Shown here: piece by piece, positions 1 to 5,720 of the stretch
Numbering within the stretch: position 1 is the first letter of the stretch
Layout: each line of letters starts with the position of its first letter
Origin: Collinsella sp.
Lineage (GTDB): Bacteria > Actinomycetota > Coriobacteriia > Coriobacteriales > Coriobacteriaceae
Assembly (NCBI GenBank): GCA_019425045.1
Contig: JAHYYI010000058.1
Location: forward strand, 1 to 5,834
Direction of reading: 5' to 3'
Length of the DNA: 5,834 nucleotides
Translations under genes and position numbers: made by a program
Notes under the pieces: model-generated
Database searches by the model: none
What the model was told of the DNA's origin: nothing
Seen by the model: the letters and a program-made list of their open reading frames with translations, nothing else

Positions 1-172
1 CAGTGTCGCCAACCTGATGCTTAGTTATTCTACATTTGTTTATTATCTTCTTACTTTACGCCGCCTCCGAGTCCTAAATTCCTTGATTTTGCTGTTACTG
101 ATTTAGTGACAGTACTCATATTTGCCATATTATGGCCAGGGCATATGATTAACCCTCTATTTTCGACGCGTA
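1..172. other. AT-rich intergenic region, no convincing gene
   Basis: Hand-counted GC is about 40%. I see no tRNA, no clear terminator for the upstream genes and no gene I would defend. Two imperfect dyads are present. One is CTGTTACT/AGTGACAG (92-99 and 105-112), which pairs fully only in a plus-strand RNA through a G-U. The other is GCCATA-T-TATGGC (124-136), a perfect short palindrome of the operator kind. Only tiny open frames occur on either strand. Confidence 0.6.
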
Positions 173-1282
173 TTAGACCGGCTTAAGCCCAAAACACGCC
201 CGCAGCGTGTTAAGCAACGCCTCTTGCTTCTTCCTGCGGGCATCGACACGATTCCGGTACCGCTTTCGCATACGCTGGTGCATGCGCCATGCGAGCGCTT
301 CCATCGCTTCCATGTCGCAAAGCATTTCGTTGTTGACCGTTGCGACCTCGATTCCCATAGTAATCAAGCCCGTGTTGCGTTTTTCATCATGGATACGTCC
401 CCTCCGGGAGGAATGGCCCAGCTCACCGTTGTATTCCAGGTCAAACCGGGCTGCCTCCTGATATGCATCGCAAACTGCATGGGGCATCCCCGAGATTGCC
501 TGCGCGCGGTCATCGAACTCGATCTTGTAGTCGGTCTTAAAAGGTCCGCAGGCAAACCCGCCATAGGAAAACGGAAGCGAAAACAGGGCGAGCATGATGC
601 ACTCCATGGGTGAGCGCAGGTTTTCCGAAAGATAGGGACACAGACGCTGCAGCTGTTTGGCCGCGTTCCCCTTGCATGCCGCGAGGTAATCTGCCAAGCG
701 ATCGGGCGTCAGCGCTGGCTCGACTTCAAAGTAGCCCACGTCTGTCGGTTGGTCCTTATCCTTTGCAAGTCTATTCACAACAGGCGAGGTATAGGGAGGC
801 AGATACTTCCCGCGGTCGCTCAGTGAAATCTTAGAGCACAGTTCCTGGGCCAGGGCAAACGCCTGGACGCAGCCGATCTCGCGCGCGATGGCAACACAAA
901 GGGCCTCGGGAGATAGACTGTACATCCCCGGTTCCACCTCTAGAATCGAGCCGGCGGGCAACTCGGAACACACGGACCAGTCTACGCCAGGCATGCGGCG
1001 GCGCTGCGCCGCAGATCCCACCAGCAAGCACAGATCTTCTTGCACCTCGCCACTTTTGGCTCCAATTCGCACCAAGTCAGGAAGATAGATATCCTCGGTC
1101 GAGGGCGACGACGTGCGCAGCACACGGCGCTCTTCATCGGGATTAAGGTCCTTCCAGCTGATATAGCCCATCTGCCGGCGCTCGGCGCGCATCATGCGCA
1201 GCGCCGAGGCGCCTGTTAGGATTACGGAAGCCGCTAGCTGTTCGCCTGTCGGCTCGTTGCGCCGCTCAATCTTCACTGCCAC
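173..1282 (-). CDS. Unrecognised protein, possible DUF559/AbiEi-like nuclease-fold C-terminus
   Basis: I do not recognise this 369-residue protein as a named family. It has no signal peptide or membrane segment. The N-terminal part contains VILTGASALRMMRAERR (20-36), reminiscent of the 'shxSAL' segment of AbiEi-like proteins. The C-terminal part has an ordered set: SPMEC (224-228), a segment around 240-256, VCDAYQ (270-275), DLEYNGELGH (281-290), D299, KR (301-302) and GIEVATVNNEML (310-321). This order resembles the DUF559/Vsr-like PD-(D/E)xK pattern, in which an SxxE is followed by a D, then 'iEvDGxxH', a D-x-x-R helix and a 'G(y/w)xVlr(v/f)t' strand. D272 and E283 would be the acidic residues, with N285 in the third position. 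The tail (337-352) is strongly basic. GTG start chosen by its Shine-Dalgarno, 10 nt after comF, so probably co-transcribed. Sampled lines are about 53% GC, clearly below the neighbours. Coding status is secure; the fold is a pattern-based inference. Confidence 0.75.
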   Translation of the reverse strand: MAVKIERRNEPTGEQLAASVILTGASALRMMRAERRQMGYISWKDLNPDEERRVLRTSSPSTEDIYLPDLVRIGAKSGEVQEDLCLLVGSAAQRRRMPGVDWSVCSELPAGSILEVEPGMYSLSPEALCVAIAREIGCVQAFALAQELCSKISLSDRGKYLPPYTSPVVNRLAKDKDQPTDVGYFEVEPALTPDRLADYLAACKGNAAKQLQRLCPYLSENLRSPMECIMLALFSLPFSYGGFACGPFKTDYKIEFDDRAQAISGMPHAVCDAYQEAARFDLEYNGELGHSSRRGRIHDEKRNTGLITMGIEVATVNNEMLCDMEAMEALAWRMHQRMRKRYRNRVDARRKKQEALLNTLRACFGLKPV

Positions 1283-1294
1283 AAAACCACCCCT
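1283..1294 (-). promoter_or_regulatory. Shine-Dalgarno that sets the start of the gene after comF
   Basis: The minus strand reads AGGGGTGG and then TTTT before GTG. AGGGG (1294-1290) overlaps the TAG stop of comF and lies 7 nt from the GTG at 1282. This picks that GTG over an in-frame ATG at 1321 or GTG at 1303 inside comF, neither of which has a comparable site. Confidence 0.6.
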
Positions 1295-2099
1295 ACCAAA
1301 CACGTGCGATAGCAAGGCCATCGACTGCCGCAGCGCCGGCACGCTTGAGCTCCGCCGAGGCTGCTGCCATGGTCGCGCCCGTGGTGATAACGTCATCGAT
1401 AAGCAGTAAGCGGCGGCCGTGCACGTCCTCAACCGTCTCGTACATGCCTTGGGCACGCTCGCGACGCTCCTCACGACCGAGTTCGCGCTGGTCGCCATGC
1501 CCGTACTTGACGAGGGCATCGAGCAGGGGAACACCCGACAGCTCGCAAAATGGGCGCGCAATGGCCTCCATATGATCAAAGCCACGCCGCCGAAACGCTG
1601 CCGCCGTCGCAGGCACAAACACCACCGCATCCGCACCGGACAGCACACCTCCTAAGCGTTCGGGCGCTACGACCTGGGCATGCAGGGCGGTGTCGTAGAG
1701 CAGCTCCGCCAGATACGGAGCCAGGCGTCGCTCGCCCGCGTCCTTGTACGCTTTAATGATGCGCGGCAGCGGATGCGCATAGACGGAGCACGCCAGGCAG
1801 CGGTCGAGCGTCTCCGCCATTGCCGAGGACGTGCCCTCGACCGAACACTCAGTGCACAGCAAATCCCCAAACGGGGCGCCGCATCGGGTACAGCTATGAC
1901 GTGGGTCGATGAGCGTGAGCGCGGCCAGGCAGTCTTGGCAAATAAGCGCACCGGCGCGCTCGCAGCCGGCACATCGTGTTGGCGACAATGCCTCGAGTGC
2001 CTCGCGTGCCGCCCGCTCGGCAAACGGCAGCAATTCGTCCGCAAACGGTAGGGCGCCGGCACCCTGCAGACGGCTCAATTTGTTCAGATGGCTCTTCAA
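1293..2099 (-). CDS. comF: ComF family protein (competence-associated PRTase fold)
   Basis: The 268-residue protein has a cysteine-rich zinc-ribbon region followed by a phosphoribosyltransferase fold. Cys pairs occur at C43/C46, C54/C57, C70/C73 and C82/C85, with a further C101/C104. Further on come the family element VPATAAAFRRRGFDHMEAIA (162-181) and the PRPP-loop LLLIDDVITTGAT (231-243). ComF is needed for DNA uptake in naturally competent bacteria, probably at the cytoplasmic face with the ComFA helicase; homologues are also common in non-competent species. I chose the TTG at 2099 because GGAGG lies 8 nt upstream. The frame stays open upstream with no better start seen. That ribosome site is buried in the 2103-2138 hairpin. 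The next gene starts 10 nt after the stop and its Shine-Dalgarno overlaps the stop codon. The family is secure; the exact start is less so. Confidence 0.93.
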   Translation of the reverse strand: MKSHLNKLSRLQGAGALPFADELLPFAERAAREALEALSPTRCAGCERAGALICQDCLAALTLIDPRHSCTRCGAPFGDLLCTECSVEGTSSAMAETLDRCLACSVYAHPLPRIIKAYKDAGERRLAPYLAELLYDTALHAQVVAPERLGGVLSGADAVVFVPATAAAFRRRGFDHMEAIARPFCELSGVPLLDALVKYGHGDQRELGREERRERAQGMYETVEDVHGRRLLLIDDVITTGATMAAASAELKRAGAAAVDGLAIARVW

Positions 2100-2102
2100 G
2101 AC

Positions 2103-2138
2103 ACAACCCTCCCTACGTTCGGTCGCAGGGAGGGTTGT
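2103..2138 (-). promoter_or_regulatory. Leader hairpin that sequesters the comF ribosome binding site
   Basis: Positions 2103-2114 and 2127-2138 form a perfect 12-bp stem. An A/C mismatch, two further pairs (2116-2117 with 2124-2125) and a 6-nt loop close it. On the minus transcript the 3' arm contains AGGGAGGG (2114-2107), whose GGAGG core (2112-2108) lies 8 nt before the UUG start of comF. Folding would therefore hide the ribosome binding site. No U-tract follows the stem on either strand, which argues against a standard terminator, although a tail-less terminator of the ricT transcript cannot be excluded. The structure is seen directly; its role is inferred. Confidence 0.6.
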
Positions 2139-2150
2139 TGATTCAGCGCT

Positions 2151-2160
2151 ATGATACCCC
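2151..2160 (-). promoter_or_regulatory. Candidate -10 element for comF
   Basis: The minus strand reads GGGGTATCAT, with TATCAT (2156-2151) one base different from TATAAT. No good -35 lies at the usual distance: TTGCCC is only 14 nt upstream. The same decamer occurs upstream of tmk. If used, transcription would start near 2144, giving a leader of about 45 nt made up almost entirely of the 2103-2138 hairpin. Confidence 0.3.
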
Positions 2161-2173
2161 GATGCCCTCGGGG
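2157..2173 (-). terminator. Short stem-loop after ricT, weak terminator candidate
   Basis: CCCCGA and TCGGGG form a 6-bp GC-rich stem around a 5-nt loop, 29 nt past the ricT stop. On the minus strand it is followed by UAUCAUAGC rather than a U-run, so it is not a classical intrinsic terminator. It overlaps the candidate comF promoter. Either or neither reading may be right. Confidence 0.2.
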
Positions 2174-2201
2174 CAAGGCGGGCTAAATCCGCTCGCGGGC
2201 G

Positions 2202-3902
2202 TTATTCGCCGGCGGGCGGTTGTGGTGCGGACGAAGACGGGGTCGAGCCCTCGCCACCATCCTGGCGCGGCTTGCGGGAACGGCGACGACGACGGCGCTT
2301 TTGACCCTGGTCGGCCGAGCCCTCGCCACCACGATCTTCGCGCGGCTCGCACTCGTCGCGAGCGGCACCACGCGAAGCCTTGGCAGCCGCTCCCCCGCCA
2401 TCTCCGGGACGCCGGCGCGTGACCTTGACCTCGCCATCCGAGACCTGATCGGCCACGGAGGGCACTGAGGGCTTCTGTTGCGCGCCCGAGGAATGGCGAC
2501 GGCGCGGACGCGGCGCGCGCTCATCCTCGCCGCGTGACTTGCCGCCCTTGTCGGCAGGCGCATCGGAACCCGAGGGACCCTTGGAAGCGGCACCGGCCTC
2601 GCGAGCAGCTGCGGCGCGGAAGGCATCCTCGCGCTCCTCGCTCGACAGGTGACGGCGGCGACGACGCGTGGGGTTCATACCACCGCCGCGATTCTGCTGC
2701 TGGGGCTGCTGAACCTCGCGCTCGCGGGAGGCGTTCTTGCCTGCAGCTGCAGCCTCGCCGACATCGCCCGAGCCCGCGCGCTTGCGACGACGACGGCCAC
2801 CGGCGGCCTCCTCGGCCTCGGACGTTGCGGCATTGCCACGACCCTTTCCGCGGCCACGGCCCTCGCCCTGCCCCTGACCGGCGCGAGCATCGGATTCAGC
2901 ATCGCGACGACGGCGCTTGGGCATCGACGTACCGGCCAGACGGTCGGCGCTCGACAGGCCATCGCCCACGTCGACGCCGTTCTCGCGGTCGAGCTCCATA
3001 AGCGCCAGACGCATCTCGGGCGACTCGATGCGCTCGAGCACGTCGCGCGTCACGCAGTCGGGGCGGCAGTTGCAGCCCTGCTCGGCGGCCTTCTTTTTGC
3101 AGCCCTCCGAGCAGGTCATATCGGCCAGGTTGACCTTAAAGACCTTGCCGTTCTCCAGGCGCAGCACCAGCTGCTCACGCGGCGTGTCATATTCCTGAAT
3201 ACGCGCCTTGCCGAGCGGCGTATCGATGAGCGTCTTCTTTTTGGGCGCACGGCTCTTAAAGTCCTTGTACGCTTCGAACTCATAGCGCAGGCAGCACATC
3301 AGGCGGCCGCAAACGCCGCTGATCTTGGAGGAATTGAGCGGCAGGTCCTGCTCTTTTGCCATGCGGATCGAGACGGGCTCAAACTGTCCGCCAAAGCGCG
3401 TGCAACAGAGCTCCTGGCCGCACTGGGCATAGCCGCCCACCAGGCGAGTCTCGTCGCGCACGCCGATCTGGCGCATGTCGACGCGAATGTGCAGCGTCGA
3501 GGACAGATCCTTGACGAGCTGGCGAAAATCGACGCGCTCCTCGGCCGCAAAGTAGAACACGGCCTTCTCGCCGCCAAACAGGTACTCAACGCCGACCGGC
3601 TTCATCTCGAGGTCGAGATCTTTGACCAGTCGGCGGAAATCGACCATGGCCTCGTCGCCCTGGATGGCAAGATCGTCGGCAAGCTGCAGGTCGATGTCGC
3701 TCGCCACGCGCAGCACGGGCTTGAGCGGCTGACCGATCTCGTCTTGCGGCACCTCGAAGGGATCGGCCGTAACCAAGCCGATCTCGGTTCCGCGCTCGGT
3801 GGAGCAAATGGCATAATCGGCCTCGAGGATATCCAGGTCCTGCGGGTCAAACCACAGGTCGCGCGAGGCGTAGATAAACTTAACGGGTACGACTAACGGC
3901 AT
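2202..3902 (-). CDS. ricT: PSP1-domain RicT/YaaT-like protein with Arg-rich tail
   Basis: The 566-residue product has an N-terminal PSP1/YaaT domain (about 1-260) with the diagnostic core VFYFAAEERVDFRQLVKDL (115-133), RQIGVRDE (144-151), CGQELCC (161-167), PVSIRMAK (176-183) and CGRLMCCLRYE (198-208). In B. subtilis, RicT works with RicA (YmcA) and RicF (YlbF), carries Fe-S clusters, acts with RNase Y in mRNA processing and affects competence, sporulation and biofilm formation. The conserved cysteines here (161, 166, 167, 198, 203, 204) are the likely ligands. A second cysteine group follows at 264-283. From about residue 328 to the end lies a low-complexity tail rich in Arg, Gly, Ala and Glu, so the protein is roughly twice the length of B. 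subtilis RicT. The ATG at 3902 follows AGGAAGG (3916-3910) by 7 nt and lies inside the last codons of holB. Family membership is secure; the function in this organism is inferred. Confidence 0.9.
   Translation of the reverse strand: MPLVVPVKFIYASRDLWFDPQDLDILEADYAICSTERGTEIGLVTADPFEVPQDEIGQPLKPVLRVASDIDLQLADDLAIQGDEAMVDFRRLVKDLDLEMKPVGVEYLFGGEKAVFYFAAEERVDFRQLVKDLSSTLHIRVDMRQIGVRDETRLVGGYAQCGQELCCTRFGGQFEPVSIRMAKEQDLPLNSSKISGVCGRLMCCLRYEFEAYKDFKSRAPKKKTLIDTPLGKARIQEYDTPREQLVLRLENGKVFKVNLADMTCSEGCKKKAAEQGCNCRPDCVTRDVLERIESPEMRLALMELDRENGVDVGDGLSSADRLAGTSMPKRRRRDAESDARAGQGQGEGRGRGKGRGNAATSEAEEAAGGRRRRKRAGSGDVGEAAAAGKNASREREVQQPQQQNRGGGMNPTRRRRRHLSSEEREDAFRAAAAREAGAASKGPSGSDAPADKGGKSRGEDERAPRPRRRHSSGAQQKPSVPSVADQVSDGEVKVTRRRPGDGGGAAAKASRGAARDECEPREDRGGEGSADQGQKRRRRRRSRKPRQDGGEGSTPSSSAPQPPAGE
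2205..2919 (-). other. Arg-rich low-complexity C-terminal tail of the RicT-like protein
   Basis: Residues 328-566 look disordered. By hand count about 57 of some 240 residues are Arg or Lys against about 35 Asp or Glu, leaving a net positive charge. Arg runs occur near 329-333, 370-375, 413-417, 465-469 and 535-546, with a Gly-Arg-rich patch at 342-356 and a Gln run at 398-403. Such tails are typical of RNA-binding proteins. The binding role is an inference. Confidence 0.75.
3054..3113 (-). other. Additional cysteine cluster in the RicT-like protein
   Basis: Residues 264-283 carry five cysteines in a C-x3-C-x8-C-x-C-x3-C arrangement (C264, C268, C277, C279, C283). They sit just after the PSP1 core and before the low-complexity tail. 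The spacing suggests a metal site (zinc or Fe-S), but which cysteines bind what cannot be read from sequence. Confidence 0.5.
3291..3422 (-). other. PSP1 core cysteine motifs, probable Fe-S ligands
   Basis: This segment encodes residues 161-204 of the RicT-like protein. It contains two CxxxxCC motifs: C161/C166/C167 and C198/C203/C204. They are the family-conserved cysteines, and in B. subtilis the Ric complex is known to hold [4Fe-4S] clusters. All six are intact here, so I infer retained cluster binding. Confidence 0.7.
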
Positions 3903-5020
3903 TTCAGTGCCTTCCTGATATCGAACAGCATGACCTCGATGGCCAGCTGGGGAGTAACGTTTCTGGCGATGTTGCGCTCGGCGGTCGCGACCGCCTCGAG
4001 CGCCCGGGTGGCACCCGCAACATTGGTCGCGGCGGCAAGCCGACCGATCGTGTCGCGCACATCCTCGTTCACCACGTCGGCTGCCTCGTCCTGAAGTGTC
4101 AGCAGCACGTCGCGCATGAGCGTCCGCGCGCTCGCCAGCGCTTCCATGATACCCGAACGCTCGCGCGCGTTGAGTTCGCGCTTGTTGCGGTCCTCAAGCT
4201 GCTTCAATGCTCCACGCGACAGGTAGTCGGCATTTTGCTCGAGTACCTTTTCCTGCGTGGACTTGACCTCGGCGAGCGGCGCCTTGACGGCGACGATGAG
4301 CGACTTGGCGCGACTGAGCACGTCGGCCTCGTCGGCGGCAATGAGTGAGTCGATGGCACGGACCATCTGACGGCGGGCGTCCTGGCGCTCGGCGCTCTTA
4401 AGAAACTCGATGCCGCGTGTGGGGCTTCCCGCCACGGCGACCGCCATGCGGCAACGCGCAGGGTCCTGACCGGTGGCGCGGCTCACGGCCTGCGCGGCGA
4501 CGGCGGGCGACACCAGCCGAAACGGCACGCACTGGCAGCGGCTCACGATGGTGGGCAGCATCACGTCTGCCGAGGTGCCCAGCAAGATGAACATAACGCC
4601 CTCGGGCGGCTCCTCGAGTGTCTTGAGCAGTGCGTTGGCGGTGTTGGCGCGCAGCTGCTCGGCACGGTCGATGATGTAGACCTTGGCCTTGGCGCGAATG
4701 GGTGCCAGCGGCACGTCATCGAGCAGCTCGCGGGTCTGGGCAATGAGGTAACCCGTGGCGCTCTCGGGCGTGTAATAGTGCACGTCGGGGTGCGTATGGC
4801 GGGCGACGCGCACGCAGCTGTCGCATGCGCCGCAGCCGTCCTGCTCGCACAGGAAGGCTTGAGCGAGCGCCCACGCGGCGTCGAGCTTGCCGGCGCCGGG
4901 AGCGCCCAAAAACAGGTAGGCGTGCGATGCGCGGCCGCTAGCAACGGCGTTGGTCAAAAAATCGCGCACGCGCTGTTGGGTGTCGAGCTTGGCCAGCAGG
5001 CTTGTCTGAGCGGGGGCCAT
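3893..5020 (-). CDS. holB: DNA polymerase III subunit delta-prime
   Basis: This AAA+ subunit of the replicative clamp loader helps open and load the beta sliding clamp. The 375-residue protein shows Walker A GAPGAGK (39-45), a four-cysteine zinc-binding set (C58, C63, C66, C69), and the Walker B-like VYIIDRAEQL (114-123). These are followed by the hallmark NALLKTLEEPP (129-139), sensor-like FILLGTS (144-150) and the SRC motif (160-162). The C-terminal part (about 165-375) is helical and less conserved, as expected for the lid and collar. The frame also has an ATG at 5059 inside tmk, but I chose 5020 because AAGGAGG (5036-5030) sits 9 nt upstream and the start then follows the tmk stop by one base. 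The 3' end overlaps ricT by 10 nt. DnaX (tau/gamma) is a relative, but its longer C-terminal region is absent and the tmk neighbourhood favours holB. Confidence 0.95.
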   Translation of the reverse strand: MAPAQTSLLAKLDTQQRVRDFLTNAVASGRASHAYLFLGAPGAGKLDAAWALAQAFLCEQDGCGACDSCVRVARHTHPDVHYYTPESATGYLIAQTRELLDDVPLAPIRAKAKVYIIDRAEQLRANTANALLKTLEEPPEGVMFILLGTSADVMLPTIVSRCQCVPFRLVSPAVAAQAVSRATGQDPARCRMAVAVAGSPTRGIEFLKSAERQDARRQMVRAIDSLIAADEADVLSRAKSLIVAVKAPLAEVKSTQEKVLEQNADYLSRGALKQLEDRNKRELNARERSGIMEALASARTLMRDVLLTLQDEAADVVNEDVRDTIGRLAAATNVAGATRALEAVATAERNIARNVTPQLAIEVMLFDIRKALKCR

Positions 5021-5021
5021 G

Positions 5022-5705
5022 TTACTCGGCCTCCTTGGCAAGCGCGGCGGCGACGGCATCTTGCGGAATGTCGAGACCGTACGCGCGAACCTGTTCGACC
5101 GTCTTCTCGAAGACTTCCTCGACGGTCGTAGTGGCGTCGATGAGCTTTACGCGGTCTGGCTCCTCGGCAGCAATTGCGCAAAACCCCTCGTAGACACGCT
5201 CCTGGAATGCCATGCCCTTAGCCTCCATGCGATCTGCCGCGCCACGGGCTGCCATGCGTAGCGCCGCCTGCTCGGGCGTGATGTGGTAGACGAGTGTGAG
5301 CGCCGGGTGCGTTCCCGCGACGGCCAGGTTGTTGGCGTCGCGCACCATCTGGCGATCGAGGCCGTCGGCAAATGCCTGGTAGCAGGTCGTGGAATCGTAG
5401 AAGCGATCGCACAGGACCACCTTGCCGGCCGCAAGGGCGGGGGCTATGACCTCGTGCACCAACTGGGCACGCGCAGCCTCGTAGAGCAACAGCTCGCAGG
5501 TATCGCCCATCGCCGTGTTGGCGGGGTCGAGCAGCAGGGCGCGAATCTTTTCGCTGATGGCAGTGCCACCCGGCTCGCGCAGAGTTACGACCTGATAGCC
5601 AGCGAGTTCGAGCGCGCGGGCAAGCAGGCGCGCCTGCGTGGACTTGCCGGCACCGTCGACGCCCTCGAGCGTGATAAAGCTATGTTGAGCAGGCTCAAAA
5701 GCCAT
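5022..5705 (-). CDS. tmk: Thymidylate kinase (dTMP kinase)
   Basis: This cytosolic enzyme phosphorylates dTMP to dTDP with ATP, an essential step towards dTTP. The 227-residue product has the normal family length. Visible motifs in order are the P-loop GVDGAGKST (residues 15-23), the family signature REPGGT (43-48), the DRFYDST nucleotide-binding stretch (100-106), and a LID with basic residues, RMAARGAADRME (150-161). Basic residues in the LID and none in the middle of the P-loop fit the type II (E. coli-like) class; that class assignment is family knowledge applied to the sequence. The ATG start at 5705 follows AGGAAGGGG (5722-5714) by 8 nt. The stop codon lies one base before the holB start, so the two are almost certainly co-transcribed and translationally coupled. 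Nothing appears broken. Identification is very secure. Confidence 0.97.
   Translation of the reverse strand: MAFEPAQHSFITLEGVDGAGKSTQARLLARALELAGYQVVTLREPGGTAISEKIRALLLDPANTAMGDTCELLLYEAARAQLVHEVIAPALAAGKVVLCDRFYDSTTCYQAFADGLDRQMVRDANNLAVAGTHPALTLVYHITPEQAALRMAARGAADRMEAKGMAFQERVYEGFCAIAAEEPDRVKLIDATTTVEEVFEKTVEQVRAYGLDIPQDAVAAALAKEAE
5030..5036 (-). promoter_or_regulatory. Shine-Dalgarno that sets the holB start
   Basis: AAGGAGG, a near-perfect ribosome site, lies within the last codons of tmk and 9 nt before the ATG at 5020. It decides that start over the upstream in-frame ATG at 5059. Confidence 0.8.
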
Positions 5706-5720
5706 GGGCGCAGCCCCTTC

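Noticed and set aside
17..106. A 29-residue hydrophobic peptide on the plus strand, resembling a small membrane toxin
   Set aside because: There is no Shine-Dalgarno before its ATG, and hydrophobic codons are expected by chance in DNA this AT-rich.
1283..1648. Extension of the orphan gene's frame upstream into comF
   Set aside because: The added 122 codons are the wrong frame of comF's phosphoribosyltransferase region and give Arg/Ser-rich nonsense. A Shine-Dalgarno supports the GTG at 1282 instead.
2103..2138. Classical intrinsic terminator at the large hairpin
   Set aside because: No U-run follows the stem on either strand, and the comF ribosome site is inside it, so a translational role fits better. 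A non-classical terminator remains possible and is noted in the feature.
2649..3896. A 415-codon plus-strand open frame antisense to the RicT-like gene
   Set aside because: It is a by-product of the GC-rich codon use of the minus-strand gene. That gene has clear PSP1 motifs throughout this region, while the plus-strand product is a low-complexity Ala/Leu-rich sequence with no recognisable domain.
5021..5059. Longer holB starting from the ATG at 5059
   Set aside because: It would add 13 Pro/Arg-rich residues inside tmk, whereas the ATG at 5020 has AAGGAGG at 9 nt and aligns with the expected N-terminus.
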